A stretch of 64,000 nt of DNA from JAAYCI01 sp031551695 (GTDB lineage: Bacteria; Bacillota; Clostridia; Oscillospirales; Ruminococcaceae). Where the stretch lies: assembly GCA_031551695.1 (NCBI GenBank), contig JAVBNG010000009.1:1-64000 (forward strand), given 5' to 3'. Each line of letters opens with the position of its first letter. The first letter of the stretch is position 1. The translations under genes and the position numbers were made by a program. Under the pieces are notes generated by a model. It searched no databases. It had not been told where the DNA came from and saw only the letters and a list, made by a program, of their open reading frames with translations. This document shows, one piece after another, positions 36,128 through 44,402 of the stretch.

Positions 36128-36156
36128 AAGGGCGCGCTGGGTTCCAGCGCGCCCTT
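36128..36156 (+). terminator. Hairpin after glyA
   Basis: Perfect 13-bp stem AAGGGCGCGCTGG (36128-36140) with 36144-36156, loop GTT. No T-run follows, so termination may be partial and readthrough into the esterase gene is possible. Confidence 0.6.
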
Positions 36157-36200
36157 ACGGGAGTAATAAGCGGTTTTAAAACCGTGTGCGGAGGCGCAAC

Positions 36201-37016
36201 ATGGCGTTTATCACAGCGGATATCAAGGTTCCCGGGTTTGAGCAAACCATCCCCACCAGCCTTTATTTCCCCACAGACCTTCCCGCGTCGGTGGGCAACC
36301 AGGTGAAGGGCGTCATCACGCTGCTACACGGCTATTCCAATGGCGGCGCCGACTGGATGATGATGACTTCCGCCCCGCGCTATGCCGCCGACAACGGCTA
36401 TATCCTGGTCGCCCCCAGCTTCGGCAACTCCTTTTACCTGGACATGGCCTTTGGCGAACAATGGTACACCCTGCTGACCGAGGGCCTGCCCGCTGAGCTG
36501 GACAAGATTTTCAGGTTGCCGCGGGAGCGTGAAAAAAACTACATCGCCGGCCTTTCCATGGGCGGCTACGGCGCCATGCGCGTGGGCCTTTCCCACCCGG
36601 AACGCTACACCGCCATCGGCAGTTTTTCCGGCTGTTTGGACCTGAACAGCCTGCTTGCCGGCATGGTGGAAATGCCCGTGTCCCGCGCACAGGCCATTGC
36701 GCTGGTGGGCGAAGACATGGCCCTGCCGAAGGAGGCGGACGTGTTCTCTCTGGCGCAGGCCGTGGCCGATTTGCCCGCCGAACAGCAGCCTCGCATCTTC
36801 TGCACCTGCGGCGAACAGGACGAAGGCGGCACCCAAATCCGTTCCCAAAACATGGCCTTTGCCGGCGCGGCCGGGCTTCTTCCACTGGATTTCACCTACA
36901 AAGAATGGCCCGGCGTGCACGAGTTCAGCTTTTGGGACCGCAGCCTGGCCGAGTTCATGTCCTTCATCCAGAATGACGACTACGCGGCAAAAAAACGCAC
37001 TGATTGGAACGCTTAG
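36201..37016 (+). CDS. Alpha/beta-hydrolase esterase (EstA/FrmB type)
   Basis: 271 residues from ATG 36201 with CGGAGG six bases upstream. It resembles short-acyl-chain esterases of the tributyrin esterase / S-formylglutathione hydrolase group: LLHGYSNGGADW near 46, nucleophile Ser in GLSMGGYGAM near 122, CGEQDEGG supplying the acid, and His in PGVHEFSFWD near 242. No signal peptide, so it is cytoplasmic. The natural substrate is unknown. Confidence 0.85.
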   Translation: MAFITADIKVPGFEQTIPTSLYFPTDLPASVGNQVKGVITLLHGYSNGGADWMMMTSAPRYAADNGYILVAPSFGNSFYLDMAFGEQWYTLLTEGLPAELDKIFRLPREREKNYIAGLSMGGYGAMRVGLSHPERYTAIGSFSGCLDLNSLLAGMVEMPVSRAQAIALVGEDMALPKEADVFSLAQAVADLPAEQQPRIFCTCGEQDEGGTQIRSQNMAFAGAAGLLPLDFTYKEWPGVHEFSFWDRSLAEFMSFIQNDDYAAKKRTDWNA

Positions 37017-37072
37017 AATCCATGCGTAAAGAGCACCGCATCACGCCAAACCGCCCACCGGGAGGTGTCCAC

Positions 37073-38344
37073 TTGTCACAAACACCCCTGGCCGACCGCC
37101 TGCGCCCTAAAACTCTGGGCGAAGTGGTGGGCCAGCACCATTTGCTGGACGATGGCTGTGTGTTTCGCCAGTCTTTGGACGCCGGCCACGTGCCGAACAT
37201 GATTTTCTACGGCCCCTCCGGCGTGGGAAAAACCACCGTTGCCCGCATCATTGCCGAGGGCAGCGGCATGATGCTGCACAAACTGAACGGCACCCAGGCC
37301 TCCACGGGCGACATCCGCGACGTGGTGAAAAACATCGGCACCTTCGGCAGCCAGAACGGCATTTTGCTGTATCTGGACGAAATACAATACCTGAACAAAA
37401 AGCAGCAGCAAAGCCTGCTGGAATTTATAGAGGACGGCTCCGTCACCCTTATTGCCTCCACCACCGAAAACCCCTATTTTTACATTTACAGCGCGCTGCT
37501 AAGCCGCTGCACCGTGTTCGAGTTCAAGGCGCTGGAGCCCTCCGACATTGAAGAGGGCCTGCAGAACGCCGCAGCAAAGCTGGAAGAGCTGGACGGCGTG
37601 CCAATTGACGCGGAGGACGGCGCTTTGACAAAGCTGGCCACGGCCAGCGGCGGCGACATGCGCAAGGCCCTGAACGGCCTGGAGTTTGTGGTGGGCGCCG
37701 CCAAAGAGGAAAAAGGCAAGAAGCGCATCACACTGGATGCCGTAGAGCAGGTGGCCCAGCGCTCCTCCATGAAGTACGACCGCGCGGGCGACGAGCATTA
37801 CGACATCGTCTCCGCCTACCAAAAATCCATGCGCGGTTCCGACGCGGACGCCGCAGTGCACTACCTGGCCCGCCTTTTGGAAGCGGGCGACATCATGAGC
37901 GCCTGCCGCCGCCTTGTGGTGTGCGCCGCCGAGGACGTGGGCCTCGCCTATCCGCAAATATTGCCCATCGTCAAATCCGCCGTGGACATCGCCCTGCAGG
38001 TGGGCATGCCGGAAGCGGCCATCCCCCTTTCCGACGCCGTCATCATGGTGTGCCTGGCCCCCAAAAGCAACACCGGCGCCAGTGCCGTGTGGGCCGCCAC
38101 GGCAGATTTGAAAGCGGGCAACAGCGGCCCCATTCCCCGCAACCTGCAAAACAAGCATTTCGACGGGGAAGACGCCGAGGTGAAGGGACAAAATTACCTT
38201 TACGCGCAGGATTTTGAAAACCACTGGGTGAAGCAGCAATACCTGCCGGACGCGCTGCTTGGCGCCCAATACTATAAGCCCGGCGACAACAAAAACGAAC
38301 AGGCGTTCAAGGCCTACTGGGATAAGATCAAAGGCGGCAAATAG
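37073..38344 (+). CDS. rarA: Replication-associated recombination protein RarA (AAA ATPase)
   Basis: Clamp-loader-like AAA+ ATPase (MgsA/WRNIP1 family) active at stalled forks. 423 residues from TTG 37073, seven bases after GGGAGG; an ATG at 37022 has no site. Start region PLADRLRPKTLGEVVGQ, Walker A GPSGVGKTT near 49, Walker B LYLDEIQYLNK near 100, sensor-1 STTENPYF, then the RarA C-terminal helical domain (AEDVGLAYPQ). A Walker-A serine replaces the more usual glycine-proline form, within normal variation. Confidence 0.93.
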   Translation: MSQTPLADRLRPKTLGEVVGQHHLLDDGCVFRQSLDAGHVPNMIFYGPSGVGKTTVARIIAEGSGMMLHKLNGTQASTGDIRDVVKNIGTFGSQNGILLYLDEIQYLNKKQQQSLLEFIEDGSVTLIASTTENPYFYIYSALLSRCTVFEFKALEPSDIEEGLQNAAAKLEELDGVPIDAEDGALTKLATASGGDMRKALNGLEFVVGAAKEEKGKKRITLDAVEQVAQRSSMKYDRAGDEHYDIVSAYQKSMRGSDADAAVHYLARLLEAGDIMSACRRLVVCAAEDVGLAYPQILPIVKSAVDIALQVGMPEAAIPLSDAVIMVCLAPKSNTGASAVWAATADLKAGNSGPIPRNLQNKHFDGEDAEVKGQNYLYAQDFENHWVKQQYLPDALLGAQYYKPGDNKNEQAFKAYWDKIKGGK

Positions 38345-38390
38345 AAAAGTGCAAAAACGCCCAAAAAACAGCACCGAGGAGGGACCCGCC

Positions 38391-39905
38391 ATGGCAGACA
38401 GCACCACCGCTACCGCCATCCTGCAAACCCCCGAAAGCGAGCAGCACCACGTCACCGCCCGCACGAAATGGAGCTACGGCATCGGCTGCATCGGGCGCGA
38501 CGCAGCCTACAGCTTTGTCAACAATTTCATCCTTACCTTTTTGACACTGGGCATCGGCTTGTCCAACTGGCAGCTGGGCGCCATCGGCGTGGTCATGGTT
38601 GTCGCCCGCATCTGGGACGCCGTCAACGACCCCATGATGGGCACCATCATCGATAACACCAACACCCGCTTCGGCAAGTTCAAGCCTTATATCATCACCG
38701 GCGCGGTGTTGAACAGCGTATTTGTCGTTTTGCTGTTCAACGTGCACCCGGCAAACGAGGTTTTGTTTGTGGTGGTGTTCGCCGTCACATATATCCTTTG
38801 GGGCATGACGTACACCATGAACGACATCTCCTACTGGGGCATGCTGCCTTCCCTCACCGTAAACCGCAAGGACCGCGAGTCTGTCACATCCCTCGCGCGC
38901 ATCGGCGCCAACATCGGCCTGTTCCTTGTTACGGCGCTGGTGCCGGTGCTCACGGCCGGGCGCATGTCCACCATGTATCCCGCCCTGTCCTACGCCATCG
39001 CCGCTTTGTTCATCGCCTGCCAGGTGCTGGTCATTTTCGGCGTGCAGGAAAATAAAAGCGCCATCGTCTCCGCCAAAAACCACCACGGCTTGAAGGACAC
39101 CGTCCGCATTATTTTTAAAAACGATCAGCTTCTTGCCATCATCTCGGCCATCTTGCTGTTTAACATCGGGTATTTTACCACCACCATGTTCGGCATCCAG
39201 TTCTTCTATTTCGACTATGGCCACTACGGCGGCATGGAGTTCACCTTCTTCGCCATCACCATCGGTGTAGCGCAAATCCTCACCCTGGCGCTTTACCCGG
39301 CTTTTTCCAAAAAACTCACCCGGCCAAAGCTGTTTGGCATCGCCACCGTCATGGTGCTCATCGGCTATGCCGGGCTTATGGCCGTGGGCTATGTGCTGCC
39401 CATGAACATGGTCCTCATTTGCTTCGTCGGCCTTATTTTGTTCGCCGGGCAGGCCATTGTGCAACTGCTAAACTATGTGCTGTTGGCCGACACCGTGGAA
39501 TATGGCCAGTGGAAGCTGGGCACCCGCAACGAAAGTGTGGTGTTCAGCCTGAACCCCTTTGTTACAAAGCTGGCATCCGCCGTGGCAGCGGGCATTTTCT
39601 CCCTCACCATGATCGTTTCCGGCTTGAACCCCTTCTCTCAGCGCATTAGCGAAGTGGAGCGCAACACCGCCCTTACCAAGAACCAGGTGCTGGAACAGGG
39701 CAACGCCATCGTGGCCGAAATCCCCCGGTGGTCCAAGCTTACCCTGCGCCTTTCTATGATTGTTGTGCCGCTCATCCTCATCGTTTTGTGCTATGTGGTA
39801 TACCGCAAAAAGTATAAAATAGACGACAAAATGTATGACCAGATCATCCACGACCTGGAAGACCGCGCCAAAACCGAAACCGCCCCCGCCGGAACACAGG
39901 AGTAA
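38391..39905 (+). CDS. Glycoside/pentoside/hexuronide:cation symporter (MFS, GPH family)
   Basis: 504 residues from ATG 38391 (GAGGAGGGA upstream). About 12 membrane helices starting after residue 30. GPH signatures include GIGCIGRDAAYSFVNNF, DAVNDPMMGTIIDNTNTRFGKFKPYI and a central YTMNDISYWGMLPSL. Cation-coupled uptake of a sugar or glycoside is expected; the substrate is not predictable. No glycosidase gene lies beside it. It is followed closely by nth, so the two probably share a transcript. Confidence 0.9.
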   Translation: MADSTTATAILQTPESEQHHVTARTKWSYGIGCIGRDAAYSFVNNFILTFLTLGIGLSNWQLGAIGVVMVVARIWDAVNDPMMGTIIDNTNTRFGKFKPYIITGAVLNSVFVVLLFNVHPANEVLFVVVFAVTYILWGMTYTMNDISYWGMLPSLTVNRKDRESVTSLARIGANIGLFLVTALVPVLTAGRMSTMYPALSYAIAALFIACQVLVIFGVQENKSAIVSAKNHHGLKDTVRIIFKNDQLLAIISAILLFNIGYFTTTMFGIQFFYFDYGHYGGMEFTFFAITIGVAQILTLALYPAFSKKLTRPKLFGIATVMVLIGYAGLMAVGYVLPMNMVLICFVGLILFAGQAIVQLLNYVLLADTVEYGQWKLGTRNESVVFSLNPFVTKLASAVAAGIFSLTMIVSGLNPFSQRISEVERNTALTKNQVLEQGNAIVAEIPRWSKLTLRLSMIVVPLILIVLCYVVYRKKYKIDDKMYDQIIHDLEDRAKTETAPAGTQE

Positions 39906-39908
39906 CCC

Positions 39909-40538
39909 ATGCGCACAAAGGCCGACGCCGCCAAAATCGTGGCGGCCCTGGAACAGGAATACCCGGTGGGCATTTGCTCGCTGGACTATGAAAACGCCTG
40001 GCAGCTGATGGTTGCCGTGCGCCTGTCTGCCCAATGTACGGATAAGCGCGTAAACGAGATCACCGACATTTTGTTTGCGAAATCCCCCACACTGAAGGAC
40101 CTTGCCGCCCTGCCGGAAGACGAACTCGAGGCCATCATCCGCCCCTGCGGCCTTGGAAAATCCAAAGCGCGGGACCTGCACGCCGCCACCAATATCGTGC
40201 TTACGCAATACGGGGGCATTTTACCGAACAATATGGACGAACTTCTAAAGCTGCCCGGTGTTGGCCGCAAAAGCGCCAACCTCATTCTGGGCGATATTTA
40301 TCACACCCCCGGCGTGGTGATTGCCGACACCCACTGCATCCGCATGGCAAACCGCCTGGGCTTTGTCAAGTCTAAAGACCCGCTGAAGGTGGAAAACGCC
40401 CTGCGCAAAGTGCTGCCGCCGGCCAAATCCAACGATTTTTGCCACCGATGTGTGCTGCATGGCCGCGCCGTGTGCACCGCGCGCAAGGCAATGTGCGAGC
40501 ATTGCGTGCTGTTGCCCTGTTGCCCGCAGCTTATTTGA
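39909..40538 (+). CDS. nth: Endonuclease III
   Basis: Base-excision DNA glycosylase/AP lyase for oxidised pyrimidines. 209 residues. Helix-hairpin-helix LPGVGRKSANLI with catalytic Lys121, general Asp140 in ADTHCIR, and the [4Fe-4S] loop Cys189-x6-Cys196-x2-Cys199-x5-Cys205. ATG 39909 follows CAGGAG three bases after the symporter stop. The stop codon overlaps the -35 box of the next promoter. Confidence 0.97.
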   Translation: MRTKADAAKIVAALEQEYPVGICSLDYENAWQLMVAVRLSAQCTDKRVNEITDILFAKSPTLKDLAALPEDELEAIIRPCGLGKSKARDLHAATNIVLTQYGGILPNNMDELLKLPGVGRKSANLILGDIYHTPGVVIADTHCIRMANRLGFVKSKDPLKVENALRKVLPPAKSNDFCHRCVLHGRAVCTARKAMCEHCVLLPCCPQLI

Positions 40539-40563
40539 CAATTTTCCCCCTCTGCGCTATACT
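40535..40563 (+). promoter_or_regulatory. Sigma-A promoter of the TPP riboswitch-thiT unit
   Basis: Perfect TTGACA (40535-40540), 17-base spacer, TATACT (40558-40563). The -35 shares bases with the nth stop codon (40536-40538). Start expected near 40570, just before the riboswitch. Confidence 0.85.
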
Positions 40564-40579
40564 GATACCGCAACCGAAT

Positions 40580-40663
40580 ATAGGGGTGCTGTAAAAAGCT
40601 GAGATCGGCAAAAAGCCGGAACCCTCAAAACCTGATACGGATAATGCCGGCGTAGGGAAATGC
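40580..40663 (+). promoter_or_regulatory. TPP riboswitch (THI element)
   Basis: Contains the conserved blocks in order: GGGGTGC (40583-40589), GCTGAGA, a variable GC hairpin, ACCC, CCTGAT-x-x-GGATAATGCC and GCGTAGGGA. It is followed by an intrinsic terminator (40684-40718) before thiT, so it should repress thiT by termination when thiamine pyrophosphate is bound. An alternative pairing around TGCAT-GTAGCTT-CATGCA lies between the two. Confidence 0.95.
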
Positions 40664-40683
40664 AATTTTGCATGTAGCTTCAT

Positions 40684-40718
40684 GCACTCGCCGTTTTCCG
40701 GCGAGTGCTTTTTTGTTT
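40684..40718 (+). terminator. Riboswitch-controlled terminator
   Basis: Perfect 10-bp stem GCACTCGCCG (40684-40693) with 40699-40708, loop TTTTC, then TTTTTTGTTTT. Confidence 0.93.
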
Positions 40719-40784
40719 TCCGGGCTTTCCGGCAAACAAAATCCATGCAAACCCCGGCCTTTCCAAAGAGAAAGGATGTCCAAC

Positions 40785-41417
40785 ATGAAAAACCCGAACC
40801 AAATGAGCCGCACCGCCATCCTGGTGGAGGGCGCCCTGATGGTGGCGCTCTCCTTCGCCCTGTCCCTCATCCCGCTGTTCCACATGCCCTGGGGCGGCAC
40901 CGTCACCTGCTTTTCCACGCTGCCCATCGTGGTAATGAGCCTGCGCCACAACATAAAATGGGGCGTTAGCACTGCCGCCGTGTATGGCATTTTGCAAACC
41001 TTTGCCGGCATGAACAGCGTGGTGGCTGCGGGAAGCGCACTTTCCATGTTCGGCTGCGTACTGCTGGACTATGTTGTTGCCTATGCCTGCATCGGCCTCA
41101 CCGGTGCCATAGCCCGCGCGTTCATCAAGGCGTCCGGCGGTGAACCCGCCGCCGAAAAACACCCCCTGCGCAGCACCGCCTGCATCGCGGGTGCCATCGG
41201 CATCACCGGCCTCATGCGCCTTGCCTGCAGCTTTTTCTCCGGCCTTCTTATCTGGGGCGCCTACGCCCCGGCCGGCACGCCTGTTTGGGTCTATTCCCTC
41301 ACCTACAACGCCTCCTGGTGCCTGCCGGACGTCGCCATCGTGCTGGTGGTGGCGGCGCTGCTGTCCCGCGTGCGGGCGCTGCACATTGCGCCCGGCCTTG
41401 CCGCACCCGCCAAGTAA
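40785..41417 (+). CDS. thiT: Energy-coupling thiamine transporter ThiT
   Basis: Substrate-binding S component of an ECF-type vitamin importer. 210 residues from ATG 40785, nine bases after AAAGGA; the ATG at 40776 touches the ribosome site. Six predicted membrane helices; LVEGALMVALSFALSLI in helix 1, a WGVSTAAVYGILQTF segment, and YNASWCLPD near the end, where thiamine contacts lie in ThiT. The TPP riboswitch upstream supports thiamine as substrate. No ECF ATPases are in this window, so the shared module must be elsewhere. Confidence 0.93.
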   Translation: MKNPNQMSRTAILVEGALMVALSFALSLIPLFHMPWGGTVTCFSTLPIVVMSLRHNIKWGVSTAAVYGILQTFAGMNSVVAAGSALSMFGCVLLDYVVAYACIGLTGAIARAFIKASGGEPAAEKHPLRSTACIAGAIGITGLMRLACSFFSGLLIWGAYAPAGTPVWVYSLTYNASWCLPDVAIVLVVAALLSRVRALHIAPGLAAPAK

Positions 41418-41482
41418 ACTGGGCCACCTAAACGAACGCCATGTAAATCTTCTGTTAAAAATGTGCACCCGACGCTAAAATG

Positions 41483-41491
41483 TGCTATACT
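41483..41491 (+). promoter_or_regulatory. Extended -10 promoter of the cytidylate kinase-like gene
   Basis: TGC-TATACT at 41483-41491, 38 bases before the gene; weak -35. Confidence 0.5.
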
Positions 41492-41529
41492 CAGGATACA
41501 TCCAGAGCGCAAACAAAGGGGGTTTTATC

Positions 41530-42156
41530 ATGGCGGACAATCTGGTTATTTGCATCGCCCGGCAGTTTGGCAGCGGCGGCCACGAAATTGGCAAGGCCCT
41601 TGCCACGTCGATGGGCATCGGCTTTTACGACAAGGAACTGCTGAAAGAAGCAGCCGCCAAAAGCGGCATCCATGAAGATTTGTTCGAAAAATCCGACGAA
41701 AAACCTTCCCCTGGGCTTTTGTACTCCGCTTCGGGCAGGCCCGCGCCGGAAAAAGCCATGAATTTCGAGGACTACACCGCGTCCGAAAAAAATGATAAGA
41801 TCCAGGCGGCTATTTCGGGCGCCATTTCCGACGCGGCCGAAAAATCGTCCTGTGTCATCATCGGGCGCTGCGCGGCCCATGTGTTGCGCGGCCGGCGGAA
41901 CATGCTGTCCGTGTTTTTGCACGCAAACCCTGAAAAACGCATCCAGCGCATCCAGCGCACCCATAACCTGGAAGAAGACGCCGCCCGCGCGCTCATCCGC
42001 AAAACCGACCAAAACCGCGCCAACTACTACCAGCGCGTCACCGGCCAACACTGGGATTTTGCCGCCCAATATGCCCTTAGCTTCGATGCCGGAGCCCTTG
42101 GCGTCGAGCGCTCGGTCAAACTCATCGAGGCCGCTGCCGGCATTTTCTGCGGCTGA
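41530..42156 (+). CDS. Cytidylate kinase-like family protein
   Basis: 208 residues from ATG 41530 (GGGGGT upstream). P-loop region ICIARQFGSGGHEIGKALA near residues 7-25, FYDKELL typical of the family, VIIGRCAAHVLRG near 112, and a LID-like basic stretch RIQRIQRTHNLEEDAAR. It belongs to the cytidylate-kinase-like group rather than to canonical Cmk, and the true substrate is unknown. Monocistronic with its own promoter and terminator. Confidence 0.88.
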   Translation: MADNLVICIARQFGSGGHEIGKALATSMGIGFYDKELLKEAAAKSGIHEDLFEKSDEKPSPGLLYSASGRPAPEKAMNFEDYTASEKNDKIQAAISGAISDAAEKSSCVIIGRCAAHVLRGRRNMLSVFLHANPEKRIQRIQRTHNLEEDAARALIRKTDQNRANYYQRVTGQHWDFAAQYALSFDAGALGVERSVKLIEAAAGIFCG

Positions 42157-42191
42157 TTTTTCCAGATGCTATAAAACAAACACACGCCAAA

Positions 42192-42229
42192 ACAGGCGGC
42201 CTGCGCACACGCGCGGCCGCCTGTTCTTT
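42192..42229 (+). terminator. Terminator after the kinase-like gene
   Basis: 10-bp stem ACAGGCGGCC (42192-42201) with GGCCGCCTGT (42215-42224), 13-base loop, then TCTTT. Confidence 0.7.
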
Positions 42230-42287
42230 CGTCTCTGTTGTGAATTATCGTTTCAAAAGCCACCGAAGGAAATGTTCAAGTGGCCGC

Positions 42288-42548
42288 TCAGCCCGCCGCC
42301 AAAGCGGCGTCCAGCCACACGGCCGCCTGCTCTGCCAAGCCGTCCACCGCGCCCGCCAGCGCGGGCAGCGCAAATTCCACCACCAGCATGGCCGCCGCGG
42401 CCAGCGCCACAAGCCCCAGAACCCATAAAAACACCGCCAAAGCGCTCGCGGGCTTTCCGGCAGGCTGCTTCAGGCGGGCATTGCGTTCCAGCCGCGCGGG
42501 TGCGACATAGGTGCGCCTGCCGCCGGCCCCGGGTCTTTGCTCCGCCAT
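42288..42548 (-). CDS. Small single-span membrane protein, unknown
   Basis: 86 residues from ATG 42548 (or 88 from ATG 42554), after a GGGGGG-containing site. A basic N-terminal 40 residues (GGRRTYVAPARLERNARLKQP) precedes one long hydrophobic helix (ALAVFLWVLGLVALAAAAMLVV) and a short Ala-rich tail. A good promoter lies upstream, which supports a real gene. No family recognised. Confidence 0.6.
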   Translation of the reverse strand: MAEQRPGAGGRRTYVAPARLERNARLKQPAGKPASALAVFLWVLGLVALAAAAMLVVEFALPALAGAVDGLAEQAAVWLDAALAAG

Positions 42549-42597
42549 TTGCATCCGCCCCCCTTGTTTTTGCAAACCGAACGCCGTTTCCACAGCA

Positions 42598-42627
42598 ATT
42601 ATACCCCATCTCCGCCGCCTGTGGCAA
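42598..42627 (-). promoter_or_regulatory. Predicted promoter for the small membrane protein
   Basis: Minus strand TTGCCA (42622-42627), 18-base spacer, TATAAT (42598-42603). Confidence 0.6.
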
Positions 42628-42714
42628 CCACTTGCCATCATTTCATATATTACGGCAAAATTCTTAATAATCCTGCGCTAAAATAATGGCATAAGCAGCA
42701 CAGGAGGTAGCATT

Positions 42715-43173
42715 ATGTCCATCAACGGCGACTATAACAGGGAAATCGAAAACGTCGGCCTTGAAAATCTTGGCAATGAAACGATGAGCTTTACAACTAC
42801 CAACCGGGTAAAGTCGGAATATGGCTCCGAAAGCGCTGCGAAACCCGACGCCATCATGCTGCGGCGCGTAATTGGCGGCGCGGTGGAAAACGTGTACGGC
42901 GTGCTGGGCTTGCGGCGTGGCGTGCGCACCTACGCCCGGCACAGCCCCAGCTTTGCCGACGGCGTGCACATCCACGTTACCGACGACAACCGTTTGAACG
43001 TGGGCCTAAAGCTTATCACCGACGACATGTGCGACCCCGCCCTTGTCATTGAGGACGTGACCGGCACCATTTCCGGCGTGCTAAGCCGCATTTTGATGCA
43101 AGAGCCGCGGGAGATCAAGGTCATCATTTACGCCAGCATGAGTGAAACAGAATTTGAAAACAAATACAGGTGA
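42715..43173 (+). CDS. Asp23/Gls24 family protein, copy 1
   Basis: 152 residues from ATG 42715 (AGGAGGT six bases upstream). After a polar 45-residue lead it has the Asp23 core with NVYGVLGLRRGVRT near 60, HVTDDNRLNVGLKLI near 97, and a C-terminal EFENKYR. It shares VYGVLGL and the FExKYR ending with the Asp23 gene at 55280-55732, forming one subgroup. Gram-positive Asp23 proteins coat the membrane and respond to envelope stress. It heads a unit with a GT2-GtrA and a PlsC-like gene. Confidence 0.85.
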   Translation: MSINGDYNREIENVGLENLGNETMSFTTTNRVKSEYGSESAAKPDAIMLRRVIGGAVENVYGVLGLRRGVRTYARHSPSFADGVHIHVTDDNRLNVGLKLITDDMCDPALVIEDVTGTISGVLSRILMQEPREIKVIIYASMSETEFENKYR

Positions 43174-43178
43174 GCCTT

Positions 43179-43418
43179 ATGGAAAAGGAAACCGTTTGGC
43201 CGGAAGCTGCGACAAAGTTCAACCAATTCTACCCCTATGATGAGATACCATTGAACCAGCGCGCGGCGGATGACATCCTCTACGCCAGCAAGTTGGAACG
43301 GAGGGTATGGCGGAATGGGATATTGCGCGATTGTGCCGCTGGCGGTGCCGAACGCCGCGCACTGGCACTATATCCGGGCTTTGAAAACCGCTGGTATCTC
43401 TCATATCATCGCCGTTGA
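43179..43418 (+). CDS. Short open frame overlapping the GT2-GtrA gene; possible broken gene
   Basis: 79 residues from ATG 43179, six bases after the Asp23 stop, with a GGTGAG site. The first 45 residues (KETVWPEAATKFNQFYPYDE and on) look protein-like. From about 43315 the frame overlaps GT2-GtrA and reads like a shadow. Either it is a short real protein or an upstream domain put out of frame by an indel near 43300. No family recognised. Confidence 0.35.
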   Translation: MEKETVWPEAATKFNQFYPYDEIPLNQRAADDILYASKLERRVWRNGILRDCAAGGAERRALALYPGFENRWYLSYHRR

Positions 43419-44397
43419 AAGTCCCGGTTCCCCCGATGAGCAAGAAGGCGGCGTTTTCGCCGCGGGCATACGCCCCGCCGTCGACGGCTACCACGCCATA
43501 CCCGCCGCAAAGGGCATGGGCGTGGGCGGCGCAATAAAGGCGGCGCTGGCGCATTATGCCGCCCATGCGGCCGGGTATGGCACAAAGGGCGTCTTCATCG
43601 ATTGTTTTGCCGCCCTTTCCGCCTGTGGCATGGCGGACCTTTGCCGCGAAAGCGAGCGCCGCCCAAACTCATTGGTATATGTGAAGCGCGAGCGCGGCGG
43701 GTTCTTCTTTTCCGCCGCCATGCGCGTGCTGTGCAAGCAGGCGCTGCCCCGGCTATATGTGTTTGCCGCCGCCGTTCCAAACGCGCTTGTGGGCGTGTGC
43801 CAAAAGGCCGCGGGCACCTCCAGCGGCTTTATGCTGAACATGGCCATCCTGTGTGCGGGCGCGGGCGTGCCCATTGCCACCATCCCGGCGCAACGCATGG
43901 AAAAACCGCTACGGGGGCGCCTTGCCACGCGCACCATGGCCGACCGCCTGGTTTATTTCTACACCTTCACCGGTTCCCTTTTGCGCTTTGTTGCAAACGC
44001 CGCTTTATCCGGCGGGCTGGATTTTGCCGTTTACGCCCTGATGGCCCGTTTTGCGCTGGTTTTTTTGCCGGACACCACGCGGCTGTTCCTCTCCTCCCTC
44101 ACGGCGCGCATCGCCTCTTCCTCCGTAAACTACGCCCTGAACCGCCGCCTGCCCTTCGTCACCAACAACCGCCTGGCCCCCACCATCCTCAAGTATTACA
44201 CATTGTGGGCCATCCAACTGGGCCTTTCGTTTTCGCTTGTTTGGGCGCTGCATACAGCCTTTGGCCTCAGCGAACTCATTGCCAAGCTGTGTGTGGACCC
44301 CGTCCTTGGCTTTTTCAGCTATCAAATCCAAATGCGCTGGGTTTTCACCCAAAAACCGACCCACACCACTGATTTCAGTTACAAGCAGGAGGGCTGA
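43315..44397 (+). CDS. GT2-like/GtrA fusion with degenerate glycosyltransferase motifs
   Basis: 360 residues from ATG 43315, nine bases after GGAGGG. Residues 1-210 follow the layout of a polyprenyl-phosphate GT2 enzyme (CAIVPLAVPN, HIIAVESPGS, GMGVGGAIKAAL), but VVVDDGS reads IAVESPGS and the DxD position reads FIDCFAA, so catalysis is doubtful. Residues 225-350 are a GtrA domain with four membrane helices (FVANAALSGGLDFAVYALM, ASSSVNYALNRRLPF, FSYQIQMRWVF). GtrA proteins move lipid-linked sugars or support envelope glycosylation. Followed six bases later by a PlsC-like gene. Confidence 0.75.
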   Translation: MGYCAIVPLAVPNAAHWHYIRALKTAGISHIIAVESPGSPDEQEGGVFAAGIRPAVDGYHAIPAAKGMGVGGAIKAALAHYAAHAAGYGTKGVFIDCFAALSACGMADLCRESERRPNSLVYVKRERGGFFFSAAMRVLCKQALPRLYVFAAAVPNALVGVCQKAAGTSSGFMLNMAILCAGAGVPIATIPAQRMEKPLRGRLATRTMADRLVYFYTFTGSLLRFVANAALSGGLDFAVYALMARFALVFLPDTTRLFLSSLTARIASSSVNYALNRRLPFVTNNRLAPTILKYYTLWAIQLGLSFSLVWALHTAFGLSELIAKLCVDPVLGFFSYQIQMRWVFTQKPTHTTDFSYKQEG

Positions 44398-44402
44398 CCG
44401 CA

